A stretch of 64,000 nucleotides of DNA from Ascaris suum. Taxonomy: Eukaryota > Nematoda > Chromadorea > Rhabditida > Ascarididae. Positions 11,901 to 21,933 of this stretch are shown piece after piece. Made by a program: the position numbers and the translations under genes. Numbering within the stretch: the first letter of the stretch is position 1; each line of letters begins with the position of its first letter. Under the pieces are notes generated by a model that saw only the letters and a program-made list of their open reading frames with translations, ran no database searches and was not told where the DNA came from. The stretch lies in contig CM024168.1 in the NCBI GenBank assembly GCA_013433145.1, forward strand, positions 1,054,001-1,118,000. The letters run 5' to 3'.

Positions 11901-13921
11901 AAGTCGCAAGTGTTCGGTGTTGCCCTCTGTAAGCTTCATTTCATCAAATGCAGTGAAAGCTGTGAAATTAAATGTGTCGGAAAGATATGCTCAAACAATT
12001 CAGCAGCGATTTTCTACACGGGAATTCTATCAGGTAATAAATGTCGCGATTATGTCCAAACTTTCTACACATATCAGAATAATTGTGCGATGAAAAGTCT
12101 GACCTCGAAGTTGTGTTCCTGTTGCACGGACGGGTCACTTCAGAAGACATCTAAAATGCATCCAGATAAAACCACACAAAGCAACAGTAAAAAAAAATGC
12201 AAAACCACAAACCACACAAACACAGCCGATATTATGCGTGTCTCAAACAATGTACCCCCTACCCTTTTTCTTGCACGGTGAACAGGTTGGAGTGGTCATG
12301 TTTTCTGTTTACATAGTTGTGTGTTCCAGAGACCAGGGGGCTAGATAAACATACATACAATGATGAAACAGCACGGATGGCCGAATGGTTTAAGCCGCCG
12401 CATTTAAAAGTGGTGGATCCTGTATGCAAGCAGGGCTGAGCGTTCTGATATGGAAATCCATGCATGGGTCCGAATCCCACTTCGTGCACAGTCTTTCTCA
12501 TAGAACAGGCTCTACCCCACATGCTGGTACTCACCAGAGACCATAAAGGTTTCGGAAGCAGACATACTACGATGCAAATGCATGGATGGCCAAGTGGTCT
12601 AAGGCGCCAGATCTAAGCAGCGAGCTTCCTGCAAGCAAGCAGGGCTGGGCCTTCTGACATGGAAATCCATGCGTGGATTCGAATCCTACTCCGTGCGCCG
12701 CTTTCCTTTTAGGATGTTTTCTCCTGCACATGGTTTTGCCTTCAAGAGGTCATGAGGGTTAGAAACAGATTTACTGTGAGTGGTGAAAGATGGTAGGCTT
12801 AAGGGTAGCAGATGCTGCACGCAAGGAAAACGCTTGCGTTCTGCTATGGAAATCCATGCTTGGGTTCATATCTCATTTCGTGAGCAATTTTTGTTATCCT
12901 CCCCTTCATTTGTAATCAAGTGATCTAATAATCTTTGGCTGGCACGAAATGGTTCGTACTCGTTACTGGTGGTCGGTTGGACATGAGTTCAGGTGGGACT
13001 GCTTTCATTCGTCCTACCAAGCGACTGCATCAGGCTACCTCATGGGATCGAGGGTGATGAAGCGCAGGTCTCGAGTGTCCTCCTCCCATGTTCAACAACC
13101 GTAAATCGAGGAAAGGAGCCTAGGCCCTCGTCTTTATGCGATCTGACGACCTCATCTGAGCGGAATTGGAAACGAAATAAAGAGATATTCATTCGTAATA
13201 AATGCTCTGGTGAATAAAGCAAGGCAAAGTAAAGCAAAGTATAAAGTAAACATTACCGTCGTTGGAATCGAGAGGTCTGCTACAACTGCCACGAAACTGC
13301 CGGCTCGAGCCCCTGAATGAAAGTATAATAAGTCGAGCAATTTAGCAGACTTACACTTCCAAAAATTTGAAATATTCGAATACGGATATTAAGCACTTTC
13401 AAAATCCAGGAATGCAAATTATAGAACTATAATCAAATGCAATTTGCAAAACTTCCAGGTTGCTCCGCCCAGTGCAAATCTCTCCTTTTGAAATGGAGTT
13501 AATTTCTAAATAATCGATAAAGCTTTGCCAGAACTTTTATATAAAATGATTTATTAGCTTTTATATGCTAATTTCTAAAATTCTCTCAAACTCTGAAAGA
13601 GCATATTAGCGACTAGTTAGTCAATGAACCGCTCATTTACCTGTTTGTTGTGAGTGATCGCCAACTGCTGTCTCTGGCAGCCGCTGAAGGACGGGTGTGA
13701 AACGTGAATGCACACGCAGATAGTTGAAATCGTTTCTTGGGGAGCATCCGGCTACCGTAACGAGTGGAACACCGACGGATGAAGAGTGACGAAGGAAGAC
13801 TGCCCATTCGGGAACCGAAGAATGAAGAAGACTGACTCTGATGGGCTGAAGCCCGACTTATAAAGGCTTCAGATATCGCCTGAGGCAGCACGAGAGCATA
13901 TACGTCGATCAATGGCATCAT
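5195..13921 (-). CDS. RING-like zinc-binding protein, 422 aa, nine exons
   Basis: Exons, 5' to 3': 13641-13921 (exon continues upstream to 13967), 13257-13312, 11124-11201, 9787-9904, 8394-8416, 7892-8038, 6889-7076, 6274-6458, 5195-5387 (TGA). Every junction agrees in phase and the total is exactly 423 codons. Exon 5 uses a weak acceptor (ccgtag); the stronger cag 19 bases upstream would bring in a stop. The N-terminus (about 94 residues) is Ser/Arg-rich. The core at about residues 192-250 has CDGPC, then CDH, CSLC and CCNAQC, giving paired C-x3-C, C-x-H, C-x2-C and C-x3-C ligands as in a RING-type cross-brace. The C-terminal ~150 residues are mixed alpha/beta in character. I infer E3 ubiquitin-ligase-like activity from the metal-ligand pattern only. 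The family is not recognised further and no partner is evident. Confidence 0.75.
5869..5912. repeat. (CT)n microsatellite
   Basis: About 22 uninterrupted CT dinucleotides inside the last intron of the RING-like gene, on the plus strand as given. Confidence 0.95.
9593..9609. repeat. Poly(C) run, 17 bases
   Basis: 17 C in a row within a longer C/T-rich stretch, in an intron of the RING-like gene just 5' (gene sense) of exon 5. Confidence 0.95.
11520..11835. other. GC-rich island in RING-gene intron 2, open on both strands
   Basis: A locally GC-rich segment with long open frames on plus (11525-11740 and 11622-11894) and minus (11497-11835). The plus strand has an acceptor-like ttttgcag near 11555 and a donor-like AACGCAG|gtacgg near 11810, but neither frame is open between them in a way that forms a clean exon. 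It may be a relic of an inserted sequence. I cannot assign a strand. Confidence 0.3.
12371..12487 (+). tRNA. tRNA-like, class II (Leu/Ser type) with intron-like insert, probably a pseudogene
   Basis: The acceptor strands gcacgga and ttcgtgc pair fully (one G-U). The D-arm region tggccgaatggtttaag matches the A-box of Leu/Ser tRNAs. A variable-arm hairpin (atgg-aaat-ccat) and a T-arm (tggg-tccgaat-ccca, B-box) follow. About 30 extra bases after the anticodon position form a small hairpin of their own, like a nuclear tRNA intron. The anticodon stem pairs poorly, so this copy is probably not a working tRNA. The isotype is unsure. Confidence 0.5.
12580..12696 (+). tRNA. tRNA-like, class II, Leu-type, possibly a pseudogene
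   Basis: Acceptor gcatgga pairs with tccgtgc. The A-box region tggccaagtggtctaagg and the following gcgccaga closely follow eukaryotic tRNA-Leu. The 3' anticodon strand ttctga pairs with ccaga except for one position. The T-arm is tgga-ttcgaat-ccta, with a mismatch in the stem. If the insert is an intron, the anticodon would be TAA, with C instead of T at position 33. This is the best preserved of the three copies, but those two defects argue for a pseudogene. Confidence 0.5.
12775..12885 (+). pseudogene. Degenerate third tRNA-like copy
   Basis: It shares the variable-arm core (atggaaatccatgc) and the 3' end (tttcgtgag) with the two copies upstream. The D-arm is damaged, and the T-loop (ttcatat) no longer matches a B-box. 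Confidence 0.5.
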
Positions 13922-13967
13922 GTGAAGAACAATGAACGAGAATCGACTACATGAGTAAAAGTGATCA

Positions 13968-13975
13968 CTGCAATG
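13968..13975 (-). promoter_or_regulatory. Acceptor before first RING-gene exon, possible trans-splice site
   Basis: attgcag stands 46 bases upstream of the first long-frame ATG (13921). An ATG-TAG mini-frame lies between them. The open frame continues back to the acceptor, so an additional upstream exon cannot be excluded. I chose 13921 because no upstream exon with matching phase was seen. Confidence 0.4.
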
Positions 13976-16881
13976 TTAGATCACAAGTCGATATCTTGGG
14001 TTGGCCCTTTAGCACGGTACCTAAGGCTACCGTCAATCAAACGGTGTGCTTCAAAATGCATCAGAATATTGAGTTTAAACTCTCTAAAACAGTCGTCACT
14101 TGCGTATCCGTTCTTTACGAGATATGCTGTCAGTGGTTCAAATGAAGTAGAGGAATTGCTATGATGGGCTATCAAAACGAAACTGCAGATGCAATAAGGC
14201 AACAAACGCAATAAACATTAGCAATTCATTTAAAAAAAAAAAAAAAAGAATTGTGAATACGGAATCATCTATTGCTGTTGTTGTTTTTTTTCTGCTTTTA
14301 TCTACAATGCATCGCATTTCAAAAATAGTAAATTGTCTATTATCTTGTTAAATTTCATTAAAATTTAAGGAACAGCAACACAAGGATATGTGCGTCTGCG
14401 TTTATGTCTATATGCGTTTGTGCGCTTGTAAATCCCATTGATAGTTGCAACTCACATCATAGAATTATAATGAGGTTTAACTTCGAAAGCAAACTCTAAT
14501 CGATTCTATGAATTTTATGTGATTGCACTAATCTGCTATTGATGATACAATGTGTTATGCCATAATGTTTTAGCTATTTCGCAAAACTTTCCACCTATAT
14601 TACAGCTTTGGATGAAATCCCACTCCCTTTCGCAATTAAATAATTTTAGGTCCTTCGGAGAAAAACTTTACCCCTCCCTCCCCCTTTTCGATTATCCCCC
14701 CTCACCTTTCCTTACGCGTTACTAAACTTGCAAGTGGTACTTGGTTTAAAATTTTACACATGAAGGTGTATGTTTTTGCTGAATATTTTTGAATATTGCT
14801 AGTCAATATTTGCTTCATGATGATCAGCTATTTTCGGGCAAAAAGAAAAAAAAATCTACTTCGTTCCGTGACCTTTGTGAACGGATCCAGAGATAGACTC
14901 CTCCACAGACTCTTTCCGTACTTAACTGAATCCTCTCTTTCACAAGGCGCCTTTCAATATCTTATGAAGAGTAGGCGATCAACCCGTTAAGCAGAACTGA
15001 CATGAGAACTTTGTTTTCGACTTAGGGAATTGAATTTTTATGCGCTCTTATCTCCACTAAAAGTTAAACACCGTCCGCTATTCTCATTGAATTCCCTCCT
15101 GAAAAACTTACTATGATTCGCACTTTTAGCTGCTACTTAAAGAGGAAATAATCAATGATTCGGATAATTGAAATTCTCTTACTAAGAATAAATTCGTCAT
15201 ACCTTCCAATATTTGATCGGTTTGAGTTCTATTTACGTCTATATTGAGCATTCAGATACTATTTAATTTCAAAAGGAAACAATACAAACTGAAGTACTTT
15301 AGAAAATAAACCAATTTTAATAGCCGTAAAAGTGACACATCGTTCTTTTATATTCATTTATTACACTTATATCGTCTCAACAAATCAAATGATGATCAAT
15401 ATTTATCCATCGGACGATTTGCAAAATCATTACCTATTCCATCGAAATGATATAACGATCTTTCTAGTATTGAAATAATTTCGACACTTAATGGAAGTGA
15501 ACGTACAGTGAGATACGAACAAGGAAATGAAGCTATGTTATTGGAGATTTACAAGTGCAATCATACGTCCGGACAAAATACATCTTTATAATCTCTATTT
15601 TCCATTAGTTTTCCACATGATTTTTTTCACTATATTAGCGGGTATTCGTAGATTTCACTTAAGTCAATAGTGATAAATATATACAGTTTCTTTGCAGCGA
15701 AACTGCGAAAGAAAATTTTAGAAATAATTTAAAAATTTCGAAAGCATTTTTTTCCGCGGTCAGTTATAGACGACTCCGGAGTCAGATCCGCTATAAAGCG
15801 GTACGCACGGTTAAGTCGGGACCTCATCATCACGGAAGGCACTTCGTGTTCCGTTCGTATTCAGCAATCGAGAGATTTGATTTGTAAATAGAAGTTTGAC
15901 TCCGGTTCGAGACCCATGATCCGAACAGAAAATATTAGCCTTAACAATGCGAAACCATGAATACATATGTGAAGCTAAAAGCGCATAAATCAAAAAATAT
16001 CTTTTAAAGGAAATGTTAGACAAAAGGAAGTATTTTAATAAGGATTCATTGTGACTAATAAAAGGATGATATTGTGGAATAATAGCCATACTCAGTATAG
16101 TATTTAACATACATAATAGATGTCATACAAATCATGCGTATAACACTAACTATAGCATAAGCTAGTAACGTAAGTAGTATATAGGCCACATAGAATATAG
16201 GACAGATGCATTATTGAGAGGATGAATATTTACGAAAAGAAATGAATAAAAATTATTTATGTGCAAGTATCGAATATTCCTCCTCTATCGAATCGGGTAT
16301 CACATCGTTCAGATTCCGATCTCTATAGTATTCGCCAAGCAATATGGTAGTTATAAGTTGATTATACATTGAATTGATTGGTAATATTATATGACCCATT
16401 ATTGGATCACGAGGTTCTTAAAATATTATTACAAATATTAGCACTAATAATTTATTACAAATATTTCCTCATTGCACATGGAATCAGTACCATCAGCAAT
16501 TCCGTCCTTTCGATCTTTCTAATTCTCCACTGGGAGAATGAGAAAGAAAAACCACCCATTGGGAATACTCAATTATGCAGCTCTCTTATTTTTATTGCCC
16601 CCAAAAAGTGAGGAAATGATCTAATGTAAAAATTTTCATGCGAATAGAAAATACCATAAAACTTTGAGTTTTTCTCAAGTTCGCTTATAAAAAATACAAT
16701 GATATGAGCTAAATATGAATATGAAAAATTTTTGATAATAAAATGCGCTGATAATGATAAGAAAATGATGAAATTTGTTGGGAATTAATCTGATTGAACT
16801 AGAACTGATAACATGGAATAGAATCTCATGAATCAAATCTCGATTGCAATTTCTTTTTAATTATCCAAAGAAATCGAAAAG
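13976..16881. other. Intergenic region between the RING-like and BI-1-like genes
   Basis: AT-rich and without a supported gene. At 15772-15801 there is a perfect 12-base palindrome (gactccggagtc) followed by a small hairpin (ccgct-ataa-agcgg) in a locally GC-rich spot of about 120 bp. The 99-codon minus frame at 15811-16110 has no matching splice signals and I do not accept it as a gene. Confidence 0.45.
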
Positions 16882-19800
16882 TTAGCAAGGTAGTACTTCT
16901 TGTTGGATTTCGTAAGAGATGACTGATTGATGAAGGTGAATACCTTTATCTGAGTTGGCAATCAGAAGCTGAAGATTGAAGCACGATAATAAAACAGCAA
17001 GGAGCGTTAAATAAAAGTAGGTGAAGTCGAAAATGTGGTTCTGAATTCCATAGAGAACGCAAACGACTGTCGCTGAGCCTATGGGCAATGCGACGAAGAG
17101 AAGACGTCTTCTGCTCAGTAATGGACCAACGAACTGAAAAGTAAATTGCAAGGTAAGTTATAACCTTATTAACGACAACTTACTGCCTCATCAGTTTTCT
17201 CGGTGAGCATAGATTACCTGATAAAGGTAACGACAATCATAATTGTCAAAAAATCCTATAAAATTGAAGGGTAGAAACACAATGTTCAAAAAAAAAAAAT
17301 CTCAGCATACATACACAAACTTCAAAAACAATAGACGACAAAACGAATAAAAGAAGAATGACTTTAGTACGCCGTCTCATAGAATGGCAGTCAATGCATT
17401 TTCTATAGTGACCGTCATTGATGAAAGTAAAAAAAAAAGATCATACATATTCTCGTAAAATATTTTTAGAATAGGAGTCGCATAGCACTTCAATAACTAT
17501 TGAATCACGCAGTAGGCATTAAAACAGTACAAGTTGATAACGTGTAATGCGAGAATATTTTTCACCTGAATTAATCAGCAAAAACCCGCTTTGTTTTCTT
17601 TCGAATGACGCATTCGTTCTTAAGTATTAATTATTCCGAAAAGTGGTGTACCTTGATAGTATACACTTCGATTAACACGTAGCGTATATATCGCAGTTGA
17701 AATCATCTCATAACAACAAACGATTAATAAGTAACATCACAAAGTGTTTTTATGATTTGCTAAAAATATGTCGCCATGGAGGGGGGGGGGGGGGGAGGGG
17801 GGATGCAAACAACGCTCGGCCCAATCATACATTCCATGCATAAACGTCTTTTGCCAGCATTATCCTATACGCTGACTAGTGATTAGGAACTACTCGATGC
17901 AATCGTTGAATAATCGAGTGAGATATCTAACCTCGACGACAAGTGCAACAACCGTTGGCGAGAAGAAAGGTGGTGGAGAAAGTTCGGGTTGATGCCAATT
18001 TAGTAACGCAAAATGTGTACCAGCTCCGATAATGAATGCGAATATCAAAACGAGCAGTCGTCTGTCACCAATACTCAACTTACTCTGTAAATATACGTAC
18101 ATTCATTTATTGTAGTGCATAACCATTATGGATGGAGTCATTTCCTCAGCTAAATATTAAAGAAGTTTTAGATGAGTATATTTATCCGCTTCTTACTGGT
18201 ACAAGTTATTTTTGTAAAAAGAGTTATACTAGACGATCTCCGATGTTGACCTCCAAGACCTAGAGAACTGTCCTCCCCCCCCCCCCCCCCCCCCCACTCA
18301 CCCACTTCCCTCTCAAAGAAAAGCGTTTTAATGGAAGTAATAGGGGTCGCATTTTGAGGCGCCTCTTTCAAGATTTGACGGTATATACAATCATGTGGAT
18401 TTTTTTTTCCAATAATAGCAGCATATGCTTAAAAATCCCGAAAAATTTTTGCATCCTTTACCGAGATTTTGCATCTTACTCTACCTGTTATTCGACCAGA
18501 AAACTATTTTTTAAAATATAAGTGTCAAGCGAATCTGTCACGTGAGACGATTTTTTCTTTGAATTAGAAAAATAGTTGAAAAATTTCCCACCTATTTATT
18601 TTGTTTAGAAACTATGTGGGATTCGACGAATGTAAATAAAGCATAGACGAAAATTTGAATATGATCAACGATCGTTTAAAGTCGGAAGTACTTGAACTCT
18701 TGCGTAATATGGCGCACGATTTATACCTTACCAAATAATGTTGAAGAATTGTTTTTTAAAGAAGAAAAAAAAAGAAAGAAATAGGGGAAAATACCTGTGG
18801 CGTCTTGATATGAATAAGTTTTGCGAGATAAGGTAAAAGAATATAAAGAAGTAATATCAGCAGAAATGAATTTGGGAACATATAAGATAGCAATGCATAG
18901 CAAAAATGAGTACTTGCAAATATCTCCCCCCAACATTTCGCTTTCATAATAACATAAGACCAAAAATAACCACTGCAACATAGGCAAAAATAATGCTTGG
19001 TAGATCGAACACCAGTATAACGCGCCTGTTTTCGTAGAAATTTCTCACTTCATGCGACATAGAGTGGTGGTGATCTTCCGCAGTCAAAAAGCCTCAAACG
19101 ATTTGAATGGACAGATCGAGAAAATTCCCTCCTGATGACCTCGCACTCTTAATAATCTCGCAATCCAATATCCTATACAATAAATCTCTACTCGGCTTGA
19201 AGGTAACAGCGCTCCAAGCGGTGTATTCTACCGGCACAGGTAGACGAAGAACACCTCTACAGAACTGTTGCTAAATAGTTGGATTAGTATGTTTTCGTTT
19301 CAGATTGCGTTACGTTTCAGCCCATAAAGATGCCCCCTCCCAGATAGAAGCATTCCTTATTATGTCCTAAAAGCAAAAAGGTGAGATAATAATTTGATTT
19401 TGTTGTAAACTATCCATGATCCACGAGAAAAACTAATAATTAATGATAGCCCACCTGGACAGAAAGTGAATCTATTTTATCCGTATGGATGCGCTACATT
19501 TACACCGCAATCCCTTTCCTCCCACCTCCATTTCCTTATGAAAGGCGACAAGCTAAATGCATTAAACTGAAACATTTTCCTACCTCGGCCTAAAATTGAA
19601 AGGAGTATTTTAATATACTGTAATTAGATACCCTATTTCAACGAAACTACTAGAGGAAACCTTGAAGTTGATCGGCAGACAACTATTAAATATTATAACC
19701 AATTGAATCATTAGCTAGCTATTTCATCGAACCGTTCAGTTTGGTAGTAATTAAATAGTCTCAGAACCAATTAATTCCAAAAGTGAGTGTGCATTCCGAA

Positions 19801-21924
19801 CAGATTAAGGAAACCACACTAGGTTAAATCAAAGAACCTTTAGTTCCCTCCCTTTTCTTGAGCGGAGAAAGGGGAAATAACGTAAAGACTGAAAAGTCAT
19901 CGAAGTGAGAGAAGAATTCATGCAAAACAAAAAATTACTTTTCATGGATTTTTTAATAAAATTTTGAGGAAAAAGTTCATTATTCTTATATTCTAGGGAA
20001 AGTGTAACGATTTCAACAACATACACGGCAAGACTCGAATAGTTGAGTTTCTCGCTGATTGGTTTTAATGCGAACGCATTACGAAAATCTTGAAAAATAC
20101 TTGTAGTTGTTCGCCGTGAAAACGAACATAAATTTGTTATATATCCCAAAAATATTGTAATAATAAAAGTTAAAGTTTTCTCGAAAATAATTCCACTCTC
20201 TTCGATAATTTCCGCTTTATATTGCCTGAAAAGAAAAATCCAGAATTAAGAATCCGACATCGATGATATCTTCATAAAGTTACCCCCTACTATTGAATGC
20301 TGCGAAATATGGCTTAATTTTCGAAAATTATCGCTGCAAATCATTATATTAATGTTATAAGAAATATTTTTTGATTCCATGGTTTTTAATTTCCGTTTTT
20401 TTTTGCTTTAGCTCCATCAATATTTATGGATTTAAACTGTAGTGATATTAACTAATCGTAGATGAATAAGGTAACCAACACATTTGTTTTCACTATAATT
20501 TTAGCATCGATTCTAGCATGGATTCTCCACAATGAATGATAATGAATACTGTCGATACAATTGATTTTTAAAAAATCTGGATTTTTTTTTAAAGTATGGT
20601 ACAAAAGACAAATAAATTCATCGGTACTACTTTGAGGATTTCACTCAATTACGAAATGGAATGATTATATGCAAATGAGCAGGATATGAGAGCACTCTCG
20701 AAAAAGACTCAAACAATTCTGAAGCACTCTAATTTGCTAATCATTTTCGATTCCAAAATAAAAAGAATAGAAACAAATTTCCTCAGTTAAAACATGCAAA
20801 TAAAATTGACTACAATAAGTGAAATAGAGTAAAGTTATCATTTTAATTAGAATAGGATAGAAAAATTCTCTGGAAAGTAAAATAAATGTGCTAGAAGAGA
20901 ACGGAATAATACATGAAAATTTTTTAAATCAATCATAGAATGAAATTAATAATGCACAAATTTTTGCTAGCTCGAAAAAAGTTTTTTTTTTGTAACTAAC
21001 TGTAGTGTTTCAACGATCGATTCGAATTGATCCACACTGTCTTCTTCGATCAAACGTGGAACAATTGTCCGACGATATACCTCTTCGGCATCGCCCATGA
21101 CGGTACCTCCCGACTGCTGAGAAGTCTGTCGATGTGATTCGTGCCTTTCACAATCTTCCGCACTCAGTCTTGAATCCCCTTCATAATCGCTAACCGATTC
21201 CTCATCGGCACTATTTATGAAACGGCTGCCACATAAATGCATCTCAGTTTTTATCCCAGAGACGCCACCAGACAACCGTGTCACGCTTTGTTGTTAGTAG
21301 GAAATGAATAATGACATTACAAAAAAAAAACGATCACATTTATCGATCCATTAAAAAATTTGTGCAAATTTATGCAAATTTCGAGTATTGGATAATAAGT
21401 TGAGCTAATAGGCAGGTGATTTAATTTGCATAATTTTTCTTTATGTTTTATAAAGAAAAAAAAAAGGTTAATGCAAACCATCTTTTGCAAAATATTTAAA
21501 CTCTAAAAACATTTCGCAAATGCAAAAACAGGGAAATAGACCATTGTTAGAAGACTAGATGCTAACAATGCAAGAGTAAGACATAGATAAATCACCTATG
21601 TGAATAAAAGGTGAGCACGTTTCGACCCTTATCCGTTGACGTGTGCAGCCGGGTTATGCGCGGGCCATCGTCAGAAGGATACCCATAACCCTGTTAGTAC
21701 GAGAAATTACACAGACAACTTAATTATGCGCGGAGAAGACGATAAAGAGGAAGAGAAATAGAAAAGTCTCTAGATAAAATGTATATTAAGAATGCATTAA
21801 AAACACAGAAGTCACAAAATATAGCGCCTACCTCGTCACTGTGATCCGTTTTCTTTCTTTTTTCCATAACTGCTGTTTGAGAGCTAGAGCTAGGGCCTCT
21901 TTCACCGACACTTTCCATTTTCAT
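16882..21924 (-). CDS. BAX inhibitor-1 (TMBIM) family membrane protein, six exons
   Basis: Exons: 21832-21924, 21001-21242, 20025-20225, 18795-18912, 17932-18084, 16882-17133 (stop at 16882). Phases agree, giving about 352 aa. From about residue 150 onward the order of segments follows BI-1: an alanine-rich first helix, a hydrophobic hairpin ending in KTPQ (BI-1 has ATPH), the helix RRLLVLIFAFIIGAGTHF, then PTVVALVVEF, the RRRLLF turn, two further helices, and LQLLIANSDKG in place of the family's TQLII...HGD. Known members are ER/Golgi membrane proteins that modulate calcium leak and cell death. The first ~150 residues are acidic and Ser-rich, unlike the short N-terminus of known members. The acceptors of exons 2 and 4 (ctgag, gcaag) are weak. 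The reading ends about 40 residues early; a donor at 16944 may lead to an exon I did not find. Confidence 0.65.
17781..17802. repeat. Poly(G) run, 15 + 6 bases
   Basis: 15 G, one A, then 6 G, in the intron between the last two exons of the BI-1-like gene. Confidence 0.95.
18275..18295. repeat. Poly(C) run, 21 bases
   Basis: 21 uninterrupted C in an intron of the BI-1-like gene, only about 470 bp from the poly(G) run at 17781. Confidence 0.95.
21605..21700 (-). mobile_element. Possible retroelement 3'-end relic
   Basis: A GC-rich island in the first intron of the BI-1-like gene. Read on minus, it contains cttctgacgatggccc, then gtcgaaacgtg some 45 bases later. This order of motifs (gacgatggcc followed by gtcgaaacg) resembles the segment after the reverse-transcriptase/GIY-YIG frame of Penelope-like elements. 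It also carries an 8-base inverted repeat (gggttatg/cataaccc at 21651-21658 and 21684-21691). No coding part of such an element is present. Confidence 0.25.
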
Positions 21925-21925
21925 T

Positions 21926-21933
21926 CTACAAAA
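21926..21933 (-). promoter_or_regulatory. Likely spliced-leader acceptor of the BI-1-like gene
   Basis: ctttttgtag stands one base before AATGAAAATGG, so the start codon follows the acceptor directly. In nematodes this spacing is typical of trans-spliced first exons. Confidence 0.45.

Larger units (their letters stand above)
12320..12885 (+). repeat. Tandem array of three ~200-bp units, each with a tRNA-like core
   Basis: Three related units start at about 12371, 12580 and 12775. Units 1 and 2 have tRNA-like cores of identical length (117 bases) that align without gaps. The spacers are also homologous: agagaccataaaggtttc resembles agaggtcatgagggtta. A partial spacer before unit 1 (from about 12320) suggests the array was once longer. 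It lies in intron 2 of the RING-like gene, in the opposite orientation. Divergence rises from unit 1/2 to unit 3. Confidence 0.75.
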
